Source of the DNA: Sphingopyxis macrogoltabida
Lineage (GTDB): Bacteria; Pseudomonadota; Alphaproteobacteria; Sphingomonadales; Sphingomonadaceae
Reading direction: 5' to 3'
Assembly: GCF_001307295.1 (NCBI RefSeq)
Contig: NZ_CP012700.1
Coordinates: forward strand, 251,001 to 315,000
DNA: 64,000 nucleotides
Positions 8,816 to 18,613 of the stretch are shown here, one piece after another. Every line of letters begins with the position of its first letter. The stretch's first letter is position 1. The notes under the pieces were generated by a model. That model did no database searches. It saw only the letters and a list, made by a program, of their open reading frames with translations, and was not told the origin of the DNA. Both the position numbers and the translations under genes were made by a program.

Positions 8816-9933
8816 TGTCGGTGCTCGCCGAATATGACGCGCTGGTCGCCGCGGGCGAACTCAGGCCTGATCCCGAACAGCGCGCCGCCGCGGAACGGCT
8901 GAACCGGCTTCAGACCGAACTCGAAGCGTCGCCGCCGCGCGGCAGTCTGCTGTGGCGCCTGACCGGCCGCAAGCCCGAGGCTCCGCGCGGGGTCTATCTG
9001 TGGGGCTCGGTCGGGCGCGGCAAGTCGATGCTGATGGACCTGTTTTACGAAGCGCTGCATATCCAGCGCAAGAAGCGCGTCCATTTCCACGCCTTCATGC
9101 TCGACGTCCATGCCCGGATGCGCGAGGTACGCAAAAGCGAGAGCGGCGACCCGATTCCGCTCGTCGCCGACGCGCTGGTCGAAAATACTCGCTGCCTCGC
9201 CTTCGACGAGATGGTGGTGAACAACAGCGCCGACGCGATGATCCTGTCACGCCTGTTCACCGCTCTGATCGAGCGCGGGGTGACCGTGGTCGCGACCTCG
9301 AACCGGCCGCCGAAGGATCTCTACAAGGACGGGCTGAACCGCGAGCATTTTCTGCCGTTCATCGCGCTGGTCGAGGAGCGGCTGGATGTGATGGGCCTCA
9401 ACGGTCCGACCGACTATCGCCGCGACCGGCTCGGCGACGGGGCGCGGTGGTTCGTACCCGCCGACGACGCAGCGAGTGCGGCGCTCTCGGCTGCGTTCTT
9501 CCGCCTCACCGACTATCCGCTCGAAGATCGCTCCAAGGTGCCGACGCTCGACCTCGACGTCGGCGGCGGACGGACGCTGCACGTTCCGAAAGCGCTGAAG
9601 GGGGTGGCGGTCTTCTCGTTCAAGCGGCTGTGCGGCGAGGCGCGGGGGGCGTCCGATTATCTTGCGGTCGCGCGGCACTTCCACACCGTGATTATCGTCG
9701 GCATCCCGCGCATGGGGCCCGAGAATCGCAACGAGGCGGCGCGCTTCGTGACGCTGATCGACGCGCTTTACGAATACAAGGTCAAGCTGCTGGCGAGTGC
9801 GGCGGCGATGCCCGACGACCTGTATGTTGCGGGCGACGGGGCATTCGAATTCGAGCGCACGGCGAGCCGATTGTCGGAGATGCAGTCCGACGACTATCTG
9901 GCGCTAGGCCACGGCCAAGAGGATGCCGCCTAA
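8815..9933 (+). CDS. zapE: AFG1/ZapE family cell-division ATPase
   Basis: A 372-residue AFG1-like AAA ATPase. Walker A is GSVGRGKSMLMD near residue 64 and Walker B is CLAFDEMVV near 128. HFHAFMLDVHARMRE and VATSNRPPKDLYKDGLNRE are typical of ZapE/Lace1 proteins. Family knowledge: ZapE interacts with the Z-ring in enteric bacteria under low oxygen, and mitochondrial homologues handle complex IV subunits; adjacency to sdhB fits a respiratory link. ATG overlaps the thioesterase stop. Its 3' end overlaps the convergent deacetylase by 30 bases. Confidence 0.93.
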   Translation: MSVLAEYDALVAAGELRPDPEQRAAAERLNRLQTELEASPPRGSLLWRLTGRKPEAPRGVYLWGSVGRGKSMLMDLFYEALHIQRKKRVHFHAFMLDVHARMREVRKSESGDPIPLVADALVENTRCLAFDEMVVNNSADAMILSRLFTALIERGVTVVATSNRPPKDLYKDGLNREHFLPFIALVEERLDVMGLNGPTDYRRDRLGDGARWFVPADDAASAALSAAFFRLTDYPLEDRSKVPTLDLDVGGGRTLHVPKALKGVAVFSFKRLCGEARGASDYLAVARHFHTVIIVGIPRMGPENRNEAARFVTLIDALYEYKVKLLASAAAMPDDLYVAGDGAFEFERTASRLSEMQSDDYLALGHGQEDAA

Positions 9934-10956
9934 TATCTTGCCCCAGCGCGACGAGTTGAGCGTCACGGAGACGACATCGCGAACATAGCGGACTTCATGT
10001 GCGAGATGCCCGACGCCCTGTTCGATTTTCCGGCGCAGCGTGCGCAGCGGTTTGGGCGCCGCGACGCCGATTTGCCTCGGCCGCGGGGGCGGGGCGGGCA
10101 GCGTTGCGAAGCCGCCGCTTGCCACCCGCGCGTCGTTCGCAACAGCGCGGCAGAGCGCCTCCATGCGGGCGATAGCAAGATGGTTGGCGACCTCGCGGTC
10201 GCGGCTGAGCAATTCGAAGCTGTGGCTGAACGCCGAAAACTGGATCGCGCCGCTTGCCGCGCTATGGTCAAGCGCGTCGCGCATCTCCTGTTCGGACATC
10301 GCGCAAAGCTGGGCGGGACGGAAACTGTTCGCGCGATCCATCAACCCGCTGACCGGGACTTCGACGACGCCCAAATGTTCGCGCATGCCAAGATTGCCGG
10401 CGTCGAGCGAAATGGCGCAGCCGTGGCCGAGATAGGCGCCGTTGAAGCTGCTGTCGAAACGAAAGCCCAGCGCCGCGAGCGCGCGCAGCGTGTCGTCGTT
10501 GGCGCCGAAATTGCCGGCGCGAAACGCGGTCGGGCGCGGCGCCCCCGCGCCGACCAATATATCGCGGGCAAAGCCGATCAGCTTTTTCTGGGCCGCCAGC
10601 GGAAAATCGCCGATATTGCGCCCGGTGAGGTGCCCGGCCGGGTTGAACGTCGCAAATTTCAGCCACTCGGTGTGGATATGAAGCTGTACCTCGTGGCCGC
10701 GGCGGACGATCGGCTGGACGATCGCGTCGATGATTTCGGGGCCGTAAACCAGCGCGGGCATCGGATCGACGAAATAGACCCCGGTCAGGCCATGCCGATC
10801 GAGCATGTCCATCTGGAAATGGATCCCGAAATCGCCGTCGCGGCAGCGGCCGAGGATCGAGCTTTCGAAATTGGCACGCGCATCGGCACCCCGTTGATAG
10901 AGGCGCGCCGACAATTCGGTGTCGAAGCTGATGATGGCCCGTGTCATCCCGGCCAA
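9904..10956 (-). CDS. Polysaccharide deacetylase-like protein
   Basis: A 350-residue protein with a NodB/carbohydrate-esterase-4-like fold. ISFDTELSAR near the N-terminus supplies the catalytic or metal Asp region, and HEVQLHIHTEW near residue 90 gives the paired histidines. FRAGNFGANDDTL near 145 is the conserved Arg loop. No signal peptide is seen; a final hydrophobic stretch (ILGGILLAVA) could tether the C-terminus. Proteins of this type occur in sphingomonad exopolysaccharide loci (WalW-like), but here it stands alone. Start could be 10956 or the internal ATG at 10947. Confidence 0.75.
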   Translation of the reverse strand: MAGMTRAIISFDTELSARLYQRGADARANFESSILGRCRDGDFGIHFQMDMLDRHGLTGVYFVDPMPALVYGPEIIDAIVQPIVRRGHEVQLHIHTEWLKFATFNPAGHLTGRNIGDFPLAAQKKLIGFARDILVGAGAPRPTAFRAGNFGANDDTLRALAALGFRFDSSFNGAYLGHGCAISLDAGNLGMREHLGVVEVPVSGLMDRANSFRPAQLCAMSEQEMRDALDHSAASGAIQFSAFSHSFELLSRDREVANHLAIARMEALCRAVANDARVASGGFATLPAPPPRPRQIGVAAPKPLRTLRRKIEQGVGHLAHEVRYVRDVVSVTLNSSRWGKILGGILLAVA

Positions 10957-11018
10957 TTTAGCCCGGGGGCGGTGTAGGGACGGTTAATCCGAAGCTGGGG
11001 CGATGCCGGGCCCGCCGG

Positions 11019-11570
11019 TCAGAAGCGGAAACTGACATCCACCCCGGCCCCCTTGGTGTCGCCCCACGGAAAGATCTGCACCCGTTCGTTCGCCTTGCTG
11101 GTGATGAGATGCCCGGTCGCCGTCCCGATCGCTGCGCCGACGAGCACGTCGCCGACGCGGTGCCGCCGCGCCTCGACGCGCGATAGCCCGACGAAGGAGG
11201 CGACGACATAGGCGGGGAGCCCCGCTTCCCAGCCATGGCGGTTGTGCAGCGTCGCGGCGGCGGCAAAGCTCGTCGAGGTGTGCCCCGAGGGAAAGCTCTT
11301 GTTATCGCTGCCGTCGGGGCGGCGCGAAGGGAAGGCTTCCTTCATCCCCTGCGTAATCAGCATCGTGCCGCCGATGCTGCCGCCGGCCTGCAACACGCCC
11401 TCCCAGTCGCCTTCGACAGCCGGTACCGCGAAGGCGGCGACGACGAGTGCATTTTTGGCGATCGTACCTGCGTCGTCCCAACCGTTCTCGCTGGCGCTGA
11501 CCGGCGCAGCGAGGGCGAGCGACATCGTGATCGCGAGGACGGGAACAAAGCGCGGCGAGATTTGTTTCAT
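11019..11570 (-). CDS. PAP2-family phosphatase, exported
   Basis: A 183-residue acid-phosphatase-like PAP2 protein. The start at 11570 gives a clean signal peptide (MKQISPRFVPVLAITMSLAL, cleavage near ASA-SE); a longer ATG at 11660 hides it. All three PAP2 motifs are present: KEAFPSRRPDG, SFPSGHTS and SRVEARRHRVGD. The family dephosphorylates lipid pyrophosphates, phosphatidic acid or lipid A on the periplasmic side. It is monocistronic between the deacetylase and the mdh promoter region. Confidence 0.88.
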   Translation of the reverse strand: MKQISPRFVPVLAITMSLALAAPVSASENGWDDAGTIAKNALVVAAFAVPAVEGDWEGVLQAGGSIGGTMLITQGMKEAFPSRRPDGSDNKSFPSGHTSTSFAAAATLHNRHGWEAGLPAYVVASFVGLSRVEARRHRVGDVLVGAAIGTATGHLITSKANERVQIFPWGDTKGAGVDVSFRF

Positions 11571-11790
11571 GCGCAGCGAGCTTATGCCGCTGTCATGCAA
11601 AGGCAAGGAAAAGCCGTCAGGCTGTCCCGAAACCTTCCGGCCGACCGGCGCCGATAACATCCGGAAGCCGCTCTAATGGCATTGCGAACTATTATCAAAA
11701 AAAGGCGGAATTTCGTCCTTTTCGCAGTTGTTTCCTTATGGGAATCGGCGTAGGGGCGTCGCCAGTCTTGGGACCGGCATGGCGCTTTAG

Positions 11791-12816
<1,026 letters not shown>

Positions 12817-12823
12817 GCCGGAT

Positions 12824-13135
12824 ATGGTCGCCATCCTCTTCCTGCTTCTCCCCCTGCCGTTTTTGCTGCTGGGGTATTTCGGGAAATGGAAGGTGACGGC
12901 GGCGATCATCGGGTTGCTGGGCTTGTGGCTGGTATACATCTTATACCTCCATTGGACTGGCGACCCGAACGATCCATCGTTGAATGAATATGGCGCCCAG
13001 ATTTTCCCTTATTTCCTGGGCGTGCTGATCGCAGGAATGTCTTTGGCCCACGGTATCGGTTGGAGCGTTCGCTATTTGAAGACTCGGTTCGATGATAATC
13101 GCGCTAGGTCAAAACTCGGAGAGACTTTCGAATGA
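12824..13135 (+). CDS. Small membrane protein between mdh and sucD
   Basis: A 103-residue hypothetical protein with two N-terminal hydrophobic helices (about 2-18 and 22-40), a short polar loop ([15 protein letters not shown]) and a third helix (about 62-82), then a basic tail. I do not recognise a family. It begins 7 bases after the mdh stop and its stop overlaps the sucD start (ATGA), so it is cotranscribed with and coupled to sucD. It occupies the slot where sucC is normally found. A longer in-frame reading into mdh is rejected as a shadow. Confidence 0.7.
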   Translation: MVAILFLLLPLPFLLLGYFGKWKVTAAIIGLLGLWLVYILYLHWTGDPNDPSLNEYGAQIFPYFLGVLIAGMSLAHGIGWSVRYLKTRFDDNRARSKLGETFE

Positions 13136-14022
13136 GCATCCTCATCGACAAGAATACCAAGGTCATCACCCAGGGGATGACCGGTGCCACCGGCACCTTC
13201 CACACCGAACAGGCGCTGGCCTATGGCACGCAGATGGTCGGCGGCGTGACGCCGGGCAAGGGCGGCACGACGCATATCGGCCTGCCGATGTTCAACACCG
13301 TCGAGGAAGCGAAGCATGCGACGGGCGCGACAGCGTCGGTCATCTATGTGCCGCCGCCGTTCGCCGCGGATTCGATCCTCGAGGCGATCGATGCCGAGAT
13401 CGAACTGATCGTTGCGATCACCGAAGGCATTCCGGTGCTCGACATGGTCAAGGTGAAGCGCGCGCTGTCGGGTTCGAAGTCGCGCCTGATCGGCCCGAAC
13501 TGCCCCGGCGTGCTGACCCCCGACGAATGCAAGATCGGCATCATGCCGGGTAACATCTTCAAGAAGGGCAGCGTCGGCGTCGTCTCGCGCTCGGGCACGC
13601 TGACCTATGAAGCGGTGTTCCAGACCTCGAACGTCGGCCTCGGCCAAACGACTGCGGTCGGCATCGGCGGCGATCCGGTCAATGGCACCAACTTCATCGA
13701 CGTCCTCGAACTCTTCCTGGCCGACGAAGCGACCAAGTCGATCATCATGATCGGCGAAATCGGCGGCGACGCCGAGGAGCAGGCTGCCCAGTTCCTGATC
13801 GACGAAGCCAAGCGCGGCCGCAAGAAGCCGATGGCGGGCTTCATCGCGGGCCGCACCGCGCCTCCGGGCCGCCGCATGGGCCATGCCGGCGCGATCGTGT
13901 CGGGCGGCAAGGGCGACGCCGAAAGCAAGATCGCAGCGATGGAAGCCGCCGGCATCAAGGTGTCGGCGAGCCCGTCGGAACTCGGCACGACGCTCGCCGA
14001 AGTGCTCAAGGAACGCGTCTGA
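13132..14022 (+). CDS. sucD: Succinyl-CoA ligase, alpha subunit
   Basis: A 296-residue alpha subunit that carries the phosphohistidine intermediate converting succinyl-CoA to succinate with NTP formation. The CoA-binding N-terminus ([20 protein letters not shown]), the central [20 protein letters not shown] and the catalytic His in [10 protein letters not shown] near 246 are all present. The beta subunit gene sucC is not adjacent or elsewhere in the window, so the partner must be encoded outside it. The start overlaps the upstream small membrane protein. Confidence 0.97.
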   Translation: MSILIDKNTKVITQGMTGATGTFHTEQALAYGTQMVGGVTPGKGGTTHIGLPMFNTVEEAKHATGATASVIYVPPPFAADSILEAIDAEIELIVAITEGIPVLDMVKVKRALSGSKSRLIGPNCPGVLTPDECKIGIMPGNIFKKGSVGVVSRSGTLTYEAVFQTSNVGLGQTTAVGIGGDPVNGTNFIDVLELFLADEATKSIIMIGEIGGDAEEQAAQFLIDEAKRGRKKPMAGFIAGRTAPPGRRMGHAGAIVSGGKGDAESKIAAMEAAGIKVSASPSELGTTLAEVLKERV

Positions 14023-14030
14023 GCCAAGCG

Positions 14031-14057
14031 GCCCGCCGGCAGGCTTTGCCGGCGGGC
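14031..14057 (+). terminator. GC-rich hairpin between sucD and sucA
   Basis: A perfect 11-base stem (14031-14041 pairing with 14047-14057, arm GCCCGCCGGCA) encloses a 5-base loop. No T-run follows, so it may be an attenuating or mRNA-stabilising structure rather than a full intrinsic terminator. It divides the block into mdh-sucD and sucAB parts. Confidence 0.7.
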
Positions 14058-14107
14058 CTCCGCTCCCCATATATGATGACAACCCTTTCCTCCCCGTGGA
14101 AAAGCAG

Positions 14108-16930
14108 ATGAACCTCGAACGACAAAGCTTCGACATCGACGAGCCGCAGGCCGGCCCGAGCTGGGCGCCGAAGAACTGGCCCAGCATCGACAGCGACGAT
14201 CTGACCGCCGCGCTCGATCCGCAGCAGATGCAGGTCGCGGTGAAGGCTGCGGCCGCGAAGGCGGGCGCCCCGCTGTCGAACGCCGAAGTCGAACGCGCTG
14301 CCGACGATTCGATCCGCGCGATGATGCTGATCCGCACCTACCGCGTGCGCGGGCATCTGGCCGCCAACCTCGATCCGCTGGGGCTCAGCCAGCGCGAACT
14401 GCCCGCCGACCTCACCCCCGAATATCATGGGTTCGCCGGCGCCGATCAGGATCGTCCGATCTGGATCGGCGGCACGCTCGGCCTCGAAAAGGCGACGATC
14501 CGGGAGATCGTGGCGATCCTGCGCGCCAATTATTGCGGCAATGTCGGCCTCGAATATATGCATATCGCCGATATCGAGGAGCGCCAGTTCCTGCAGGAGC
14601 GGATGGAAGGCGCCGACAAGATCATCGAATTTTCGGTCGAGGGCAAACGCGCCATCCTGAACAAGGTGATCGAGGCCGAGGAGTGGGAGAAATTCCTCGC
14701 GCGCAAATATGTCGGCACCAAGCGCTTCGGCCTCGATGGCGGTGAATCGATGATCCCGGCGATGGAATCGATCATCAAATATGGCGGCCAGTACGGCGTC
14801 AAAGAGATCGTCTATGGCATGGCGCATCGCGGGCGGCTCAACATGCTCGCCAATGTGCTCGCCAAGCCGTATCAGGTGATCTTCCACGAATTTTCGGGCG
14901 GCAGCGCCAACCCCGACGATGTCGGCGGATCGGGCGACGTCAAATATCACCTCGGCACCTCGACGGACCGCGAGTTCGACGGCATTTCGGTGCATATGTC
15001 GCTGGTTCCGAACCCCTCGCATCTCGAGGCGGTCGATCCGGTCGTGCTCGGCAAGGTGCGGGCGCAGCAGGTGGCGCGCGGCGACCTGACCGAACATGCG
15101 CAGGTGCTGCCGGTGCTGATCCACGGCGACGCGGCGTTTGCGGGGCAGGGGATCGTCTGGGAATGCCTCGGTTTCTCGGGTATCCGCGGCTACAATACCG
15201 GCGGCTGCATCCACTTCATCGTCAACAACCAGATCGGCTTCACGACCAGCCCGCAGTTCGCGCGCTCGTCGCCCTATCCGTCGGACGTCGCGAAGGGCGT
15301 GATGGCGCCGATCCTGCACGTCAACGGCGACGATCCCGAGGCGGTGACCTTCGCCTGCAAGCTGGCGATCGATTTCCGCCAGCGCTTCAAGCGCGACGTC
15401 GTGATCGACATGTGGTGCTATCGCCGCTTCGGCCATAACGAGGGCGACGAGCCTTCGTTCACCCAGCCGCTGATGTACGCCAGCATCCGCCAGCACCCCC
15501 CGGTGTCGCAGCTTTGCGCAGCGAAGCTCGAAGGCGAGGGCGTGATCGACGCCGGCTGGGCCGACGCGCACCGCGCCGAGTTTGTGGCGCGGCTGGAAGG
15601 CGATTTCGAGGCGGCGAAAAGCTACAAGCCGAACAAGGCCGACTGGTTCGCCGGGCGTTGGTCGGGGCTGCACTCGCCGGCCGATCCCGAGAATGCGCGC
15701 CGCAATATCGCGACCGGCGTGTCGGACAAATTGTTCGATTCGATCGGCCGCACGCTGACGACGATCCCCGGCGACCTCGAGGTGCACAAGACGCTGCGCC
15801 GCGTCATCGACGCGCGGGCGGCGATGTTCGCCGACAAGAGCGATGATGAAGTCTTCGACTGGGCGACCGCCGAAAGCCTCGCCTTCGGGACCTTGCTCAG
15901 CGAGGGTTATCAGGTCCGCCTGTCGGGTCAGGATTCGGGGCGCGGCACCTTCAGCCAGCGTCACGCCGTCTGGGTCGACCAGAAGGACGAGCATAAATAT
16001 ATCCCGCTGACCACCGTACCGCACGGCCGTTTCGAGGTGCTCGACAGCCCGCTCTCCGAATATGGCGTGCTTGGCTTCGAATATGGCTATGCGATGGCCG
16101 ATCCGAAGAGCCTCGTGCTCTGGGAAGCGCAGTTCGGCGATTTTGCCAACGGCGCGCAGATCATGATCGACCAGTTCATCGCGTCGGGCGAAGCCAAGTG
16201 GCTGCGCGCCAACGGGCTCGTGCTGTTGCTGCCGCACGGTTATGAAGGGCAGGGCCCCGAACATAGCTCGGCGCGTCTCGAGCGCTTCCTGCAACTGTGC
16301 GCGGGCGACAATATCCAGGTGTGCAATATTTCGACCCCGTCGAACTATTTCCACGTCCTGCGCCGCCAGATGCTGCGTCCGTTCCGCAAGCCGCTGATCA
16401 TCATGACGCCGAAGTCGCTGCTGCGTCACAAGCTGGCGGTGTCGCAGCGTTCGGATTTCATCGGCGAAGCACATTTCCGTCGCATCATGTCCGACCGCAC
16501 GCCGCCCGAGGACAAGGCGATCAAGCGGGTCGTGCTCTGTTCGGGCAAGGTCGGTTACGACCTGATGGAAGCCCGCGACGCCGCGGGGCTGACCGACACG
16601 ACGGTGATCCGCATCGAGCAACTCTATCCCTTCCCGGGCGAGCCGCTCGCGATCCGGCTGAAGCGCATGCCGAACCTCGAAGAGGCGGTGTGGGCGCAGG
16701 AAGAGCCGCGCAACAATGGCAGCTGGTTCTTCGTCAACGAACTGATCGAGGACGCACTGACCGAGGCGGGGCACAAGGGCATGCGTCCGCGTTATGCCGG
16801 GCGCGCTGCCGCTGCGTCGCCCGCGACGGGCCTGATGAGCCGCCACCAGACCGAACAGTCGGCGCTCGTCGCCGATGCGCTCGGCCTTTCGGTTCGTGCC
16901 GAAATCCGCCGCGCCAAGAACAAAGCCTGA
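14108..16930 (+). CDS. sucA: 2-oxoglutarate dehydrogenase E1 component
   Basis: A 940-residue thiamine-diphosphate decarboxylase subunit of the 2-oxoglutarate dehydrogenase complex. Landmarks are YRVRGHLAANLDPLG near residue 80, GMAHRGRLNMLANV near 240, GDAAFAGQGIVWE near 345 and RFGHNEGDEPSFTQP near 445. Length matches the family. The start at 14108 begins MNLERQSFD with GTGGAAA upstream; the frame stays open further upstream across the hairpin but that part is not conserved in character. It precedes sucB by 30 bases. Confidence 0.96.
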   Translation: MNLERQSFDIDEPQAGPSWAPKNWPSIDSDDLTAALDPQQMQVAVKAAAAKAGAPLSNAEVERAADDSIRAMMLIRTYRVRGHLAANLDPLGLSQRELPADLTPEYHGFAGADQDRPIWIGGTLGLEKATIREIVAILRANYCGNVGLEYMHIADIEERQFLQERMEGADKIIEFSVEGKRAILNKVIEAEEWEKFLARKYVGTKRFGLDGGESMIPAMESIIKYGGQYGVKEIVYGMAHRGRLNMLANVLAKPYQVIFHEFSGGSANPDDVGGSGDVKYHLGTSTDREFDGISVHMSLVPNPSHLEAVDPVVLGKVRAQQVARGDLTEHAQVLPVLIHGDAAFAGQGIVWECLGFSGIRGYNTGGCIHFIVNNQIGFTTSPQFARSSPYPSDVAKGVMAPILHVNGDDPEAVTFACKLAIDFRQRFKRDVVIDMWCYRRFGHNEGDEPSFTQPLMYASIRQHPPVSQLCAAKLEGEGVIDAGWADAHRAEFVARLEGDFEAAKSYKPNKADWFAGRWSGLHSPADPENARRNIATGVSDKLFDSIGRTLTTIPGDLEVHKTLRRVIDARAAMFADKSDDEVFDWATAESLAFGTLLSEGYQVRLSGQDSGRGTFSQRHAVWVDQKDEHKYIPLTTVPHGRFEVLDSPLSEYGVLGFEYGYAMADPKSLVLWEAQFGDFANGAQIMIDQFIASGEAKWLRANGLVLLLPHGYEGQGPEHSSARLERFLQLCAGDNIQVCNISTPSNYFHVLRRQMLRPFRKPLIIMTPKSLLRHKLAVSQRSDFIGEAHFRRIMSDRTPPEDKAIKRVVLCSGKVGYDLMEARDAAGLTDTTVIRIEQLYPFPGEPLAIRLKRMPNLEEAVWAQEEPRNNGSWFFVNELIEDALTEAGHKGMRPRYAGRAAAASPATGLMSRHQTEQSALVADALGLSVRAEIRRAKNKA

Positions 16931-16960
16931 GCCAAGCTTAAGCCCTAAGGAACTGCATTC

Positions 16961-18199
16961 ATGAGCACCGAAGTCAAAGTCCCCACGCTGGGCGAAAGTG
17001 TCACCGAAGCGACGATCGGCGAATGGCTGAAACAGCCGGGCGAGGCGGTCGCGGTCGACGAACCGATCGCCAGCCTTGAAACCGACAAGGTCGCGGTCGA
17101 AGTGCCGTCGCCGGTCGCCGGCGTGATGGGGCAGCAGGTCGCGGCGGTCGGCGATACCGTCAATGTCGGCGCAGTGATCGCGACGATCGAGGCGGGCGCG
17201 GGCAAGGCCGCGGCGCCTGCCGCCGCACCCGCCGCCGCGAAGGCAGAGGCGGCGGCGCCCGCCCCGGCAGCCACGGCGGCCCCGGCCGAGGATGGCGTCG
17301 ACACCGTCACGACGATGTCGCCCGCGGTGCGCCGCCTCGTGCTGGAGCATGGCGTCGACCCGACGAAGATCAAGGGCAGCGGCAAGGACGGCCGCCTGAC
17401 CAAGGAAGATGTGCTCGCCGCCGCCAATGCGGCCCCCGAAGCTGCACCGGCCCCCGCTGCGACGGTCGCCGCCGCTCCCGCAGCCAGCGGCGCGCCGGGT
17501 CGCCGCGAGGAGCGCGTGAAGATGACGCGCATGCGCCAGACGATCGCCAAGCGGCTGAAGTCGGCGCAGGACACCGCCGCGATGCTGACGACGTTCAACG
17601 ACGTCGACATGTCGGCGGTGATCGCGACGCGCGACAAATATCGCGAAAGCTTCGAGAAGAAGCATGGCGTCCGGCTTGGCTTCATGAGCTTCTTCACCAA
17701 GGCGGTCGCGCTTGCGGCGCACGATATTCCTGCAGTCAACGCACGCATCGACGGCGACGAGATCGTCTATCACGACTATCTCGATGTCTCGGTCGCGGTC
17801 AGTGCGCCCAACGGGCTCGTCGTGCCGGTCGTCCGCAATGCCGACAGCCTGTCGTTCGCCGACATCGAAAAGGCGATCGCCGACCTCGGCAAGCGCGCCA
17901 AGGAAGGCACGTTGACGATGGAGGACATGACTGGCGGCACCTTCACCATCTCGAACGGCGGCGTGTTCGGCGGCCTGATGTCGACCCCGATCATCAACCC
18001 GCCCCAGTCGGCCGTGCTCGGCCTCCACCGCATCGAGGACCGGCCGGTGGTGCGGAACGGCGAGATCGTGATCCGTCCGATGATGTATATCGCGATGAGC
18101 TATGACCACCGCCTGATCGACGGGCGCGAGGCGGTGACCTTTTTGAAGACGATCAAGGAAGCGATCGAAGACCCGACGCGGCTGCTGATCGATTTATAA
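16961..18199 (+). CDS. sucB: 2-oxoglutarate dehydrogenase E2 (dihydrolipoyl succinyltransferase)
   Basis: A 412-residue E2 core subunit. The lipoyl domain (1-76) has the modified Lys in ETDKVAVEV near 43. An Ala/Pro-rich linker leads to the E1/E3-binding domain (about 112-150, [19 protein letters not shown]), a second linker, then the acyltransferase domain ending with [12 protein letters not shown], which holds the catalytic His and Asp. One lipoyl domain is normal for SucB. Downstream the block is interrupted by a palindrome-flanked GIY-YIG remnant before lpdA. Confidence 0.97.
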   Translation: MSTEVKVPTLGESVTEATIGEWLKQPGEAVAVDEPIASLETDKVAVEVPSPVAGVMGQQVAAVGDTVNVGAVIATIEAGAGKAAAPAAAPAAAKAEAAAPAPAATAAPAEDGVDTVTTMSPAVRRLVLEHGVDPTKIKGSGKDGRLTKEDVLAAANAAPEAAPAPAATVAAAPAASGAPGRREERVKMTRMRQTIAKRLKSAQDTAAMLTTFNDVDMSAVIATRDKYRESFEKKHGVRLGFMSFFTKAVALAAHDIPAVNARIDGDEIVYHDYLDVSVAVSAPNGLVVPVVRNADSLSFADIEKAIADLGKRAKEGTLTMEDMTGGTFTISNGGVFGGLMSTPIINPPQSAVLGLHRIEDRPVVRNGEIVIRPMMYIAMSYDHRLIDGREAVTFLKTIKEAIEDPTRLLIDL

Positions 18200-18208
18200 A
18201 AGGCGTGT

Positions 18209-18228
18209 GCTCCTGCGAACGCAGGAGC
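18209..18228. repeat. Palindrome, left flank of GIY-YIG remnant
   Basis: A 20-base near-perfect palindrome, GCTCCTGCG-AA-CGCAGGAGC, ten bases after the sucB stop. It could terminate the sucAB transcript. A closely similar palindrome flanks the other side of the GIY-YIG remnant. Confidence 0.75.
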
Positions 18229-18275
18229 CTAGGGTGGAATGGGCCTTCATCCCGTTCCCGGCTTTGGAGAAGTGA

Positions 18276-18566
18276 ATGAACAAACCCGGATATCTCTAGT
18301 TGATGGCTAGTGGCCGCAATGGGACGACATATCTGGGTGTAACGAACGATCTTCTGAAACGGGTTTGGTAGCACCGCAACGAAGTGACCGATAGTTTCAG
18401 CAAGAAATATGGCTGTACACGGCTGGTCTGGTACGAGGCGTTCGACGATATCCAGCAAGCGCGATTGCGCGAACTGCAAATGAAAAAGTGGAAGCGGGCA
18501 TGGAAGATGGAGCTGATCGAGCGTAGCAATCCGCAATGGCGTGATCTGTTCGAAACGCTGGTTTGA
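18276..18566 (+). pseudogene. GIY-YIG nuclease-like gene with two in-frame amber codons
   Basis: Reading from ATG 18276 gives a 97-codon frame coding a small GIY-YIG (COG2827-type) protein. MASGRNGTTYLGVTNDL is the YIG half; ARLRELQMKKWKRAWKMELI is the conserved Glu/Lys/Trp helix and NPQWRDLFETL the usual end. TAG occurs at 18297-18299, where the GIY Tyr is expected (GYL-stop-LMAS), and again at 18369-18371 after LLKRVW, where Glu or Gln plus HR is expected. No frameshift is needed. It is therefore most simply a recent pseudogene. No good ribosome site is visible. Confidence 0.75.
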
Positions 18567-18577
18567 CCAAGCCCTGG

Positions 18578-18597
18578 GTTCCTGCGTGCGCAGGAAC
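18578..18597. repeat. Palindrome, right flank of GIY-YIG remnant
   Basis: A 20-base palindrome, GTTCCTGCG-TG-CGCAGGAAC, differing from the left copy only at one outer base pair and the two central bases. Together the two palindromes delimit a unit of about 390 bases inserted between sucB and lpdA, 17 bases before the lpdA start. Confidence 0.75.
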
Positions 18598-18613
18598 ACA
18601 AATGGAGTGAGTT

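Noticed and set aside
14006..18109. A 1367-codon open frame antisense to sucA and sucB
   Set aside because: Arises from GC-biased third positions of the sucA/sucB codons; no domain, Arg/His-rich composition, and it covers two certain genes.
18276..18566. Amber recoding or suppression to express the GIY-YIG protein
   Set aside because: Two TAG codons in one small gene, one at a catalytic position, with no pyrrolysine or suppressor evidence; pseudogene is simpler.
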